DNA of 64,000 nt from JBEKHT01 sp049511715 (GTDB lineage Bacteria; Chloroflexota; Anaerolineae; Anaerolineales; RBG-16-64-43): contig JBEKXU010000003.1 of assembly GCA_049511715.1 (NCBI GenBank), positions 87,854 to 151,853 of the forward strand. The letters run 5' to 3'. The position numbers and the translations under genes are program-made. Shown here in pieces: positions 8,462 through 16,686 of this stretch. Each line of letters begins with the position of its first letter. The stretch's first letter is position 1. The notes beneath the pieces are model-generated. The model ran no database searches. It worked only from the letters and a program-made list of their open reading frames with translations, and was not told where the DNA came from.

Positions 8462-10162
8462 ATGAGTAGACGAAAGTACACCGTCGGGGTTGATTTTGGG
8501 ACTGAGTCGGGGCGGGCGGTCCTGGTCGAGGTAGGCAGTGGGCGGGAGATTGCCAGTTCGGTCTACGTGTATCGAAACGCCGTGATCGACGAATCCCTTC
8601 CGCTTCCCGGGCGGCCGGTCCGGCTGGAGCCGGATTGGGCGCTGCAGGACCCGGAAGACTACTTGAGAACGTTTCAGCGTGCGGTCCCGGCACTGCTGCG
8701 CCAGACCGGGGTGGAACCGGATGATGTCGTCGGCGTGGGGATCGATTTCACGGCCTGCACCATGCTGCCGACGAGGGCGGACGGGACCCCGCTGTGCCTG
8801 GTCCCCGAGTTCCGGCGCAACCCGCATGCCTGGGTGAAACTGTGGAAGCACCATGCCGCACAGCCGGAGGCGGACAAGATCAATGCCACCGCCCGGGCTC
8901 TGGGAGAACCTTGGCTCTCGCGTTACGGGGGCAAGATCTCCTCGGAATGGTTTTTCGCCAAGGCGCTGCAGATCTTGGAGGAGGCTCCCGAGATCTATTC
9001 GGCGGCGGATCGGCTGATCGAGGCCGCGGACTGGGTGGTCTGGCAGCTTTGCGGGGTGGAGACCCGCAACTCCTGCACCGCAGGCTACAAGGCCATGTGG
9101 TCGAAGCGGGACGGGTTCCCGGGGGAGCGGTATTTTGCGGAGCTGGATTCTCGCCTGGCCAACATCGTAGACGCCAAGATGTCGCGACGGATCACCCCTC
9201 TGGGCCAGCGGGCCGGAAACCTCACCCCTCAGGCCAGTCGCTGGACGGGGCTGAGAGCGGGCACGGCAGTAGCCGTGGCCAACGTTGACGCTCATGTGTC
9301 CGTTCCCGCTGCCACGGTGACCGGACCGGGACGCATGGTGATGATTATGGGGACCAGCATTTGCCACATGGTCCTGGGGCCGGAGGAACGGGCCGTCGAG
9401 GGGATGTGCGGCGTGGTGGAAGACGGAATCATCCCCGGGCTTTTTGGTTATGAGGCCGGTCAGTCGGGGGTGGGCGACATCTTTGCCTGGTTTGTTGAGT
9501 CGGCCGTCCCGCCCGAATATCACGCTGCGGCCCGGCGGGCTGGGCGGGACTTGCACCGCCAGTTGGAGAGGGAGGCCGCGACGCTCCGGCCTGGGGAGTC
9601 GGGGCTGCTCGCCCTGGACTGGTGGAACGGCAACCGCTCGGTGCTGGTCGACGCCGATCTCAGCGGGATGCTTCTGGGGGCAACCCTGTCGACCAAGGCA
9701 CCCGAAATCTACCGGGCGCTCATCGAAGCCACGGCCTACGGAACCCGCATGATCATCGAAGCCTTCGAGCGAAACGGCGTCCGCGTGGATGAGTTGGTCG
9801 CCTGTGGCGGGCTGCCGGAGAAGAACCTGTTGCTCATGCAGATCTTTGCCGATGTGACCGGGAAAGAGATCAAGGTCACGGCCTCGCGCCAGGCCCCGGC
9901 GCTGGGGTCGGCCATGTTCGCGGCGGTCGCTGCGGGCCGGACAGCGGGCGGGTATGATTCGATTGTGGAAGCCGCGGAGCGCATGCCACGGCTGAAGAAG
10001 AGGGCCTTTGTCCCGGCGGCTCTGAACCAGCGCCTCTACAGGCAGTTGTATCAGGAGTACACCGTGCTGCACGACTACTTCGGCCGGGGACAGAATGACG
10101 TGATGAAGCGGCTGAAAGCGATGCGACAGGAGATGCGAAGCGGGGAACTGCACGAGGCGTAG
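8462..10162 (+). CDS. araB: Ribulokinase
   Basis: Phosphorylates L-ribulose (possibly also other ribuloses or ribitol) at C5 with ATP. FGGY family, 566 aa, the normal AraB length. Diagnostic features are VGVDFGTESGRAVLV at the N terminus, GIDFTACTMLPTRADGTPL near residue 97, the isoform-typical WKHHAAQPEADKIN, SEWFFAK, NVDAHVSVPA, FGYEAGQSGVGDIFAWF, and the nucleotide motif ACGGLPEKNLLLMQIFADV. ATG at 8462 follows GGACGAG closely. Its product would feed AraD immediately downstream. The upstream isomerase, not a canonical AraA, presumably provides the ketose. Confidence 0.95.
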   Translation: MSRRKYTVGVDFGTESGRAVLVEVGSGREIASSVYVYRNAVIDESLPLPGRPVRLEPDWALQDPEDYLRTFQRAVPALLRQTGVEPDDVVGVGIDFTACTMLPTRADGTPLCLVPEFRRNPHAWVKLWKHHAAQPEADKINATARALGEPWLSRYGGKISSEWFFAKALQILEEAPEIYSAADRLIEAADWVVWQLCGVETRNSCTAGYKAMWSKRDGFPGERYFAELDSRLANIVDAKMSRRITPLGQRAGNLTPQASRWTGLRAGTAVAVANVDAHVSVPAATVTGPGRMVMIMGTSICHMVLGPEERAVEGMCGVVEDGIIPGLFGYEAGQSGVGDIFAWFVESAVPPEYHAAARRAGRDLHRQLEREAATLRPGESGLLALDWWNGNRSVLVDADLSGMLLGATLSTKAPEIYRALIEATAYGTRMIIEAFERNGVRVDELVACGGLPEKNLLLMQIFADVTGKEIKVTASRQAPALGSAMFAAVAAGRTAGGYDSIVEAAERMPRLKKRAFVPAALNQRLYRQLYQEYTVLHDYFGRGQNDVMKRLKAMRQEMRSGELHEA

Positions 10163-10308
10163 GCGCACCTGAAGTGCGCCCCGGAGTCAGGCGCCCTGAC
10201 AGGGAAACGCTCCCATCAGCGAACCGTCTGGCCGGGCCAAGGGGCTGGCGGGCCTCCGGGATTGGAGAGCACGAGAGCGCGCGGGCGGAACCTGCAGGAG
10301 GATCTGGC

Positions 10309-10953
10309 GTGCTTGAGGACCTGAAACGAGTTGTCTGGCAGATGAACCTGGAGTTGCCGAGGAACGGGCTGGTGGTTTGGACCAGCGGGAACGTAAGTGG
10401 CCGCGACGAGGGCACCGGCTTGGTGGTCATCAAACCGAGTGGAGTGCGCTACGAGACCCTCACGGAGGACAAGATGGTTGTCGTCGACTTGCAGGGCAAA
10501 GTCGTGGAGGGAACCCTCAAGCCGTCGTCCGATGTGTTCGCCCACGTCTACGTCTACCGCCATCGGCCTGATGTGGGCGGCGTGGTCCACACCCACTCGA
10601 CGTTCGCCACAGCCTTCGCGGCCCTTGGCCGGCCCATCCCGCCGAGCCTCACAGCGATATGCGATGAGTTCGGGGGGGCCATCCCCTGCGGCGGGTACGC
10701 TCGAGTGGGCGGGGACGAGATCGGCCAGGAAATCGTGGCCAACATCGGGAGCAGCCCGGCAATTCTGTTGAAGAACCACGGGGTGTTCACCCTCGGGCGC
10801 AACCCGGAGGAGGCGGTAAAGGCCGCGGTCATGGTTGAGGATGCTGCGCGCACCATGTATTTTGCCTCGTTGCTCGGCCAGCCCGAGGAGATCAGCCCCG
10901 AGGAAGTCCAGCGCGCTCACCTGCGCTACCTGCGCGACTACGGGCAGGGCTGA
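10309..10953 (+). CDS. araD: L-ribulose-5-phosphate 4-epimerase
   Basis: Class II aldolase/epimerase converting L-ribulose 5-phosphate to D-xylulose 5-phosphate. Zinc and catalytic residues are visible: Asp75 (SSDVFAHV), His94 and His96 (VVHTHST) and His157 (LKNHGVF), matching the E. coli AraD pattern D76/H95/H97/H171. Phosphate-binding SGNVSGRD lies at 26-33. The best start is GTG 10309 with GCAGGAGG 7 nt upstream; an in-frame ATG at 10174 would add 45 unconserved residues. Final gene of the sugar cluster; a gene-free stretch of about 740 nt follows. Confidence 0.94.
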   Translation: MLEDLKRVVWQMNLELPRNGLVVWTSGNVSGRDEGTGLVVIKPSGVRYETLTEDKMVVVDLQGKVVEGTLKPSSDVFAHVYVYRHRPDVGGVVHTHSTFATAFAALGRPIPPSLTAICDEFGGAIPCGGYARVGGDEIGQEIVANIGSSPAILLKNHGVFTLGRNPEEAVKAAVMVEDAARTMYFASLLGQPEEISPEEVQRAHLRYLRDYGQG

Positions 10954-11697
10954 AGGGGAAGGGCGGGCCGCCCACACACCGGCGAGAAGCTTTCCCCTGT
11001 CCACGGCAGGACCAGGCAGCCCCAGCCCTTCAAGCCCGGGAGACTCAAGGCCGAGGTTCCTCAAGCTCCGTACGGACGAAACAGCACCCTCCGGGCGTTT
11101 TCCCTCTTCGGTGGAATTCCTCTGTGTCAGGACCCTCCGCCCGCGCCGTGCGGTCGGGCTCTTGGGTCTCACAACGGTCGCCCTGGTTCCCCCTGGAAAG
11201 GAGATCGGGGGCAGGTGAGGGAATTTCCACCTCAGCCCGGTGCCATGCCGCGGTTCGGAGCATGGGCGCCGACCGGGAGGATTCGCGTCCACGTCCATCT
11301 CCGACCCCCTGATCGTTATTCGGGCTGAACATCGGGGAAAGCGCGCCTGCCTCTCGCCGGGTTGCAGCAGCCGGACCTCCTTGTCAGACACCGCCTCACC
11401 GGGTTCAGGGGTTTGAAAGGCCGCGAGGGTTTCTCGTTGGATGGCAGATCCCTCCGGACGGCTTTCAGGACTTTTTCTTTCTTCCCGGGACCTCGCGTTA
11501 AGGGGGGCCACCTCGATTCTGAAAACAAGCGACGGCTCTTTGGGCATCCGGGGGGATCAGCTGAGGGCTCTGCCCCAGGTTCCTGGTTCCGCAAGCGGGG
11601 AACGCTCCGAGGTATTATTCGGCCTGTGAGCGCCCCCGGGGGGACCAGAGCGATCCAAGCCCGGAAGGGATAGCCACGCTTGGAGAATGGGACCAAA
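10954..11697. other. Gene-free gap after the sugar cluster
   Basis: No frame here shows a recognisable domain or consistent coding character. A GC-only hairpin (GGGCGG/CCGCCC, 10961-10973) lies just after araD but has almost no loop and no T-run, so it is a poor terminator. I saw no T-box, riboswitch core or promoter worth calling. It may carry the leader of the HAD gene. Confidence 0.5.
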
Positions 11698-12381
11698 ATG
11701 AGGATCCGCGCAGCGCTGTTTGACATGGATGGCACCCTGGCGTACACGCTGGAAGACATTGCACAAGCCATGAACCAAGTCCTGACTAGGCGAGGGTACC
11801 CGAGCTTGCCTGTCGAAGACTACCGCAGGCTGGTATCGGAAGGGATTCCAGCCCTCATCACGCGGGCGCTACCGCCGGAGGGCAGAGATCCCGAGACGAT
11901 CGTTGTTTGCACGAAGAGCTTTGACCGCGAGTATGCAAGACAACTGGGCGTGCGGGCGCGGGTCTACCCCGGGGTCTCGGAAACGCTGGAGGCTCTGGTT
12001 GCGCGAGGCGTCAAAAGGGCCGTACTCTCCAATTCGCAGGATGAGCTCGTCCGTCTGCTGGCGTCGGGTCTTTTCCCGGCGGGGACCTTTGAGGTCGTGC
12101 GGGGAGCCCAGGATGGGGTTCCTCCCAAGCCGGACCCACGAGGGGCTCTGGCTGTTGCCGCTTCTCTAAAGGTGAGGCCGGAAGAGTTCCTCTACCTGGG
12201 GGATAGCGGGGTCGACATGCAGACCGCAACGGCCGCATCCATGTTCCCGGTGGGGGCCCTCTGGGGATACCGCTCCCGGGAGGAACTGCTCGCGGGCGGA
12301 GCCAGGGTCCTGATTGACCGACCCCAGGGTCTCCTTGAACTGTTGGAGGGGACTGTCATCAGCCGGAAGGGCGCAAGTTGA
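11698..12381 (+). CDS. HAD-family phosphatase (phosphoglycolate phosphatase-like)
   Basis: Predicted Mg-dependent phosphomonoesterase of HAD subfamily IA. Motif I is FDMDGTL, motif II is AVLSNSQDE, motif III lysine is in PPKPDPRG, and motif IV is YLGDSGVDM, all in the right order over about 228 aa. The cap region between motif I and II is the small helical type of Gph/PGP enzymes. ATG 11698 is preferred, with a weak GGAG 12 nt upstream; an in-frame TTG at 11680 is the alternative. It stands alone. Substrate could be 2-phosphoglycolate or a sugar phosphate. Confidence 0.88.
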   Translation: MRIRAALFDMDGTLAYTLEDIAQAMNQVLTRRGYPSLPVEDYRRLVSEGIPALITRALPPEGRDPETIVVCTKSFDREYARQLGVRARVYPGVSETLEALVARGVKRAVLSNSQDELVRLLASGLFPAGTFEVVRGAQDGVPPKPDPRGALAVAASLKVRPEEFLYLGDSGVDMQTATAASMFPVGALWGYRSREELLAGGARVLIDRPQGLLELLEGTVISRKGAS

Positions 12382-12627
12382 TTCGGCGAAGGCTCAGCCT
12401 TCCGTGGGGCAGCGCTTCTCCAGAGGCCCGGATTGCTCATCGGGCGCGGGGTATACCGCGTCACGGAGGCGGCCCTGCTCGACTTGGGGGCCGTTCCTGG
12501 GCCTGCGGGCCTGTTCCTCTGGCCGCAAGGCCGTCCCTTGAGGACGTTCGCCCGGTCGATCCTAACCTCCTTGGGTCCTCTCACTGACCTGCAGGGCCAA
12601 CGGGTGGGTTTTCCGGGTCGTGGTCGG

Positions 12628-12645
12628 CCTGGCACCTTTGCCAGG
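12628..12645. terminator. Small perfect hairpin, possible stop signal
   Basis: CCTGGCA and TGCCAGG form a perfect 7-bp stem with a 4-nt loop. No T-run follows on either strand, so Rho-independent termination is not assured. Eleven nt separate it from the larger hairpin. Confidence 0.35.
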
Positions 12646-12656
12646 ATGGCTCAACT

Positions 12657-12687
12657 CTTTGGCCTCGAGACCAAACCGAGGCCAAAG
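12657..12687. terminator. Perfect 11-bp hairpin between convergent genes
   Basis: CTTTGGCCTCG and CGAGGCCAAAG form a perfect 11-bp stem with a 9-nt loop. Its place between convergent genes fits a bidirectional stop or a transcript-end stabiliser. There is no T-tract, so a classical intrinsic terminator is uncertain. Confidence 0.45.
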
Positions 12688-12909
12688 CTAGGCAAGGGGC
12701 TGGCTGAAGGCGTTGTTGCCGATCCGGATCTGCGGCAAGTTAAGGGCATTTTCCACGCAATTGGGGAGGTCGCTCCCGGGTGGGGAACCTGCACAAAGGC
12801 CGATGCTCATTTGTACCCAGACTGCAGAAGGGCAAGGCCAATCGGCGCGCAGCCCCGGCCGCAGTCCCCCTCTTGGGCGAGCTTTCTTGCGGTCCGGAAA
12901 AGGCTGGCC

Positions 12910-13770
12910 TCAGGGAAGGCCGACCATCTGGGCGTTGATCTCCCAAAGCCGTTGGCCAGACAGCTCGTCGTAGGAGGCGGGGGAGGAAGGAAAGGGATGC
13001 CGGTTGACAAAGTACTTGCCCGAGACCCCCTCGACCTCAGGCGAGGCGGCCAGGTAGATCACAGTGTCGGCGCCTTCCTGCGGGGTCTTTGCCATGAGCT
13101 TGACGAATGGCTCCGCTAGGCGCACCAGCCCGCCGCTGCTGCGGTACAGGTGGGAGGCCACAAATCCCGGGTGGACGGCGTTGACCGTGACCCCGGATCC
13201 CTGGAGCCTCACGGCCAATTGGTAGGTGAACAGAATCATGGCCAGCTTGGACTGCCCGTAGGCCTTCATGCCGCTCCCCCAGCGCCGGGCGGCCAATTGA
13301 TCCAAGTCCAGCCGGGCATTGCGATGGGATTCGGAGGCCACATTCACAATGCGGGCTGGGGCGTTGGCCTTCAGCCGGTCCAGCAGAAGGCAGGTCAGAA
13401 GAAAGACATTGAAATGGTTGAGGGCGAAGGTAGCCTCGATACCATCCACACTCAGGGTCCGGCGGAGGAAGAATCCGCCTACGTTGTTCACGAGGATCTG
13501 TAGTTGGGGAAATCCATTCACCAAGTCTCTGGCGAGCGAACGCACCTGGGTCTGGCTCGAAAGGTCGGCCTGGAGGAAAGAAACGTCGGCGTTGCCGGTT
13601 TCCCTCTGCAACCGGGCGACCACGTTTCGCCCCTTCTGCGCATTCCTTCCCACGGCCAGGACCCGAGCCCCAAGGCGGGCCAGGCCTTCAGCGGCTGCCA
13701 GGCCAATGCCGTCGGTGGCTCCGGTCACCACGCAGACCTTGCCTTTCACTTCTGAGGGCGAGCTGGCCAC
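12910..13770 (-). CDS. Short-chain dehydrogenase/reductase (retinol dehydrogenase-like)
   Basis: Classical SDR oxidoreductase, NAD(P)-dependent, 286 aa. The cofactor motif TGATDGIG lies at 16-23, NNVG (NNAG variant) at 95-98, catalytic Ser in VNVASESHR near 146, and Y171-x3-K175 in YGQSK. VHPGFVASHL is the usual C-terminal substrate-region motif. Start is GTG 13770 with AAAGGAGA about 6 nt upstream. It lies downstream of a phosphate-permease gene on the same strand, separated by 185 nt, and its 5' end belongs to the duplicated unit described below. Substrate unknown. Confidence 0.9.
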   Translation of the reverse strand: MASSPSEVKGKVCVVTGATDGIGLAAAEGLARLGARVLAVGRNAQKGRNVVARLQRETGNADVSFLQADLSSQTQVRSLARDLVNGFPQLQILVNNVGGFFLRRTLSVDGIEATFALNHFNVFLLTCLLLDRLKANAPARIVNVASESHRNARLDLDQLAARRWGSGMKAYGQSKLAMILFTYQLAVRLQGSGVTVNAVHPGFVASHLYRSSGGLVRLAEPFVKLMAKTPQEGADTVIYLAASPEVEGVSGKYFVNRHPFPSSPASYDELSGQRLWEINAQMVGLP

Positions 13771-15110
13771 GCCGGTCTCCTTTCCTCTTCGCCACGGGTC
13801 CCACGTCCCAAAGGAAGCCGTAAACCTTGCTGATTCTACCCTTGCGGTTCACGATCCGCTTGGAAATGGAGCGGGCGAAAAGCGCACCCAGGGCCGCAAT
13901 CCTGCCGGCTCCTGCGCCTTCGCGCCTGGTCGAGGCCATGGCGAACTTGTATGGGCTAGTGAAAGATAACCAGATACAGAAGCAGGGAGATGGCGGCGCA
14001 AGCGGGAATGGTGAGGACCCACGCCGTAAGCAAGTCCCTCAACACATTCCAGTGGACCTTCCCCAGGCGCTCCGCCGCACCGACGCCCATGATCGCCGAA
14101 CTCAGCACCTGGGTGGTGCTCACGGGGCCGCCCAGAAAGGAGGCGCACAGGATCACGGAGGCCCCAGCAAGTTGGGAGGTAAACCCATGGATCGGACGGA
14201 TGCGGAAAATCCGTGCCCCCAGCGTGCGAATTAGCCGCCAGGCCCCAAGAGAAGTTCCGAGACCGATTGAGGCACCGCTGAGCAGAATGGCCCACAGAGG
14301 CACATGGAAGGTGCCCTGATACCCCGAGGTTACCAGCGCCATGGCAATAACCCCGATGGTCTTCTCGCCGTCGTTGGACCCATGGCCCAGGGACAGCCCG
14401 ATCAGGGTTGGAACCTGCAGGAGATTGAACACCCGGTTGACCTGCGGCGTTGAACTGTCCGCGAGGCGCAGGGTAACCCGCATCACCACGAAGCCGACCA
14501 GGAGCCCCAGCGGCGGGGAAATGAAAAGAGCGATAAGGATCTTGGCCAGTCCGGCCCAGCGGACGACCGCCAGACCTTGGGAAACGATGGCAGCGCCCAG
14601 GAGGCCTCCGACCAGCGCGTGGGAGGAGGAGGAGGGCAAACCCAGGAAATACGTGATCAGGTTCCAGATCACGGCCGCCGACAGGCCTGCGATGACGACA
14701 TCGGTGCGCAGCGCGGTGTCGACCAGCATCCCCTCTCCGAGCGTGGTCGCAACCGCCAGTGGCAGGATGAGGGGGGCGATGAAATTGCAGACCGCCGCGA
14801 TGGTCAGGGCCAGTCTGGGAGGCAGGGCTCCCGAGGTGATGACGGTGGCCACCATACTGCTGCTGTCGTTAAACCCGTTGAGGAACCCAAACGTGGTGGC
14901 GAGCGCGAGCAAGATCAAAAGGGAAGTTGACATAGAGATCCAGTTGCCGCTGGTCAGATCCCGTCGGTCGCAAGAGAAACTCGATGATCGGGCGCGCGGG
15001 GTCTCCAAGGCTGCGGTTCCGGCCGGAGCACCAAGTCGCCGGAATAAGTGCCGGGTGGTCTACACCGGCCCGTTGGCGTGCTGGGCTGCGCAGTACACCT
15101 CATCGCTGCT
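13759..15110. repeat. Tandem duplication unit A (SDR start to phosphate-permease upstream region)
   Basis: This ~1.35-kb segment runs from the first codons of the SDR gene through the permease gene and its upstream flank. It is repeated at 15111-17840. The copies are diverged but collinear: for example GATTCTACCCT near 13836 and 15184, AATGGAGCGGGCGAA near 13864 and 15219, and the flank GGTTCCGGCCGGAGCACC near 15014 and 17747. Removing the IS, the copies are offset by about 1354 nt. Confidence 0.8.
13956..14933 (-). CDS. pit: Inorganic phosphate transporter, PiT family (copy 1)
   Basis: Multi-pass membrane permease, 325 aa, about ten hydrophobic segments, for phosphate (metal-phosphate) symport. 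The two inverted PiT signatures are seen: FGFLNGFNDSSSMVATV at about 11-27 and LGHGSNDGEKTIGVIAM in the second half, then GGPVSTTQVLSSAIMGVG. The first signature is unusual: the family's G-x-(N/H)-D-x-x-N reads GFNDSSS, losing the last Asn. ATG 14933 (MSTSLL) is the conserved start; the SD is weak. About 88% identical (hand count) to copy 2 at 16687. No PhoU-like partner is adjacent. Confidence 0.9.
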   Translation of the reverse strand: MSTSLLILLALATTFGFLNGFNDSSSMVATVITSGALPPRLALTIAAVCNFIAPLILPLAVATTLGEGMLVDTALRTDVVIAGLSAAVIWNLITYFLGLPSSSSHALVGGLLGAAIVSQGLAVVRWAGLAKILIALFISPPLGLLVGFVVMRVTLRLADSSTPQVNRVFNLLQVPTLIGLSLGHGSNDGEKTIGVIAMALVTSGYQGTFHVPLWAILLSGASIGLGTSLGAWRLIRTLGARIFRIRPIHGFTSQLAGASVILCASFLGGPVSTTQVLSSAIMGVGAAERLGKVHWNVLRDLLTAWVLTIPACAAISLLLYLVIFH

Positions 15111-15276
15111 GCCGAACTGGCCACGCCCGTATCCTTTTCTCTCCGCTCAGGGCCCCGGCGGCAGGAAGCTGAACGACCTGCGCGATTCTACCCTGGCGCT
15201 TCTGCCACCCGCTCTGGAATGGAGCGGGCGAATGACGCAGCAACTCCCGAGAACCTTGCGGCTCTCCCGCCTCTAG

Positions 15277-16650
15277 CAGGGTGCTGAAGAAACTGAGAAA
15301 ACCAGACGAATCGCGTACATGACAGTCCTTGATCTCACTCCAATGCGGTTGACTTCTGGATCGGGATCTCCACAGAGACCTTCTCGAGGAGTTCGTGCGT
15401 CTGATTCTTTCACCTCCCCGTGTGCTCCGAGGCTACGCCACCATCGCTTGGATATTCCGGATCCGCACCAGGTCGAATGCCGCCAGGCAGAAGAGGAACA
15501 TCCAACCCACCCGCGGTGCACCCCGGTGGCGCGTCTTCCTGAGCACTCCCACCGTCTTCATCCAGCCGAAGACCGTTTCAATAAGTTTCCGTTTCCGTTG
15601 ACTGGTCTCGTATCCCGCGTGAAAGGTAGTACGCCGATCAATGGCGCTGCGTCGGTTGGTATTGTTCTGAGCCACATGGGGCGTGATCCCCATCTTGCGC
15701 AAACTGGCCACGAAGTCCTGAGTGTCGAAGCCCTTGTCCCCTCCCACCGTGATCCGCTGGCGGCGCCTCCGTTTCGCTGCCCGTACCATCTCTTCCGCCG
15801 CCCGGCGCTCCGCCCTCCCACTGGCTTGGGTCAAACGCGCGTCTACGACCAGCCCATTCCGATTTTCCATCAAGACATGCCCCTGGTAGCACAACTTGGC
15901 TTCTTTCCCTGGCCCTGTTCGGTACAGCTTGGCCTCCGGATCGGTCGTGGATTCGTGCGTCGCGTTCGTCCTGGCCTCACCCCGGAAGTCGTCCCCCTCA
16001 TCCCCAGGGTCAACCGGACCTTTCCCGGATCCTTTATGCCGCCTAGTGCACGCGGTACTTGCGTGCCGCTTGCGAAAACTCTTGTGCCCTGCCCAAGCTT
16101 CGATCAGCGTCCCGTCAACCGAGAAATGCTCGTCACTCAAGAGGCCCTTCTCCCGCGCCAGGGCCAGCACCTCCTTGAAGAAGGCTCGCGCGATGTTGCC
16201 CTCCAGCAACCTCTGCCGGTTCTTGGTGAACACCGTGGGATCCCAGATCGGGTCGTCCATGCTCAGCCCCACGAACCAGCGGAAGAGCATGTTGTAATCG
16301 AGCTGTTCCATCAACATCCGCTCGCTGCGGATGGTGTACAGGACTTGAAGGAGCAGAGCCCTCAGCAGCCGTTCGGGAGGAATCGACGGTCGTCCCACCT
16401 TGGAGTACAGGCTGTCAAAACGCGGCGACAGCCGGTCGAGAACTTCGTCGACCATCTGGCGGATCGGCCGCAGAGGGTGATCGGCCGGGATCCGCTGCTC
16501 CTGAGACACGTACGACCACATTCCGGTATCGTCCCTGTCATCTCCGCGCATGGCCCTCGACCTCCTTCATCGTCTCCTTACAACAACACCAAGTCGAGGG
16601 TTCTGGATTCGATTTTTTGTGGTTAGAGCCGAACGTTTTTCAGCATCCTG
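15277..16650 (-). mobile_element. IS5-type insertion sequence, 1374 bp, with CTAG target duplication
   Basis: The ends are imperfect inverted repeats: left CAGGGTGCTGAAGAAAC at 15277, right end (reverse complement) CAGGATGCTGAAAAACG at 16650, with two mismatches in the first 15 positions. CTAG flanks both ends (15273-15276 and 16651-16654), the expected 4-bp target duplication of a palindromic site. It encodes one intact transposase. It inserted into the spacer of the second copy of the duplicated unit, and joining the flanks restores alignment with unit A, so it arrived after the duplication. Confidence 0.9.
15433..16551 (-). CDS. IS5-family DDE transposase
   Basis: Transposase of the IS element, 372 aa and apparently intact. 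The N-terminal DUF772-type region runs from RIPADHPLRPIRQMVDEVL to MEQLDYNMLFRWFVGL. DDE residues can be placed: first Asp in FSVDGTLIEAWA, second in GGDKGFDTQDF, and Glu in LIETVFGWMKT. The ATG at 16551 has an AAGGAGG about 10 nt upstream. It lacks frameshift signals, so one protein is expected. Confidence 0.95.
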   Translation of the reverse strand: MRGDDRDDTGMWSYVSQEQRIPADHPLRPIRQMVDEVLDRLSPRFDSLYSKVGRPSIPPERLLRALLLQVLYTIRSERMLMEQLDYNMLFRWFVGLSMDDPIWDPTVFTKNRQRLLEGNIARAFFKEVLALAREKGLLSDEHFSVDGTLIEAWAGHKSFRKRHASTACTRRHKGSGKGPVDPGDEGDDFRGEARTNATHESTTDPEAKLYRTGPGKEAKLCYQGHVLMENRNGLVVDARLTQASGRAERRAAEEMVRAAKRRRRQRITVGGDKGFDTQDFVASLRKMGITPHVAQNNTNRRSAIDRRTTFHAGYETSQRKRKLIETVFGWMKTVGVLRKTRHRGAPRVGWMFLFCLAAFDLVRIRNIQAMVA

Positions 16651-16686
16651 CTAGGCTTGCTGGAGGGCGGGCCGGACTTGTTGGGA

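Larger units (their letters stand above)
12382..12909. other. Convergent intergenic gap with two hairpins
   Basis: This gap separates the 3' ends of the HAD gene and the SDR gene. I see no gene in it. It holds two perfect hairpins (see next two entries) which sit where bidirectional transcription stop signals would be useful. Confidence 0.5.

Noticed and set aside
6493..8481. A 662-codon minus-strand open frame across the isomerase and M24 genes
   Set aside because: Antisense shadow spanning two real genes, with no recognisable motifs.
8444..10168. A 574-codon open frame on the minus strand opposite araB
   Set aside because: It mirrors araB almost end to end, as expected of GC-rich antisense frames; it has no domain, while araB is certain.
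11362..11673. A 103-codon plus-strand frame before the HAD gene
   Set aside because: No SD, no domain, and composition like other gaps.
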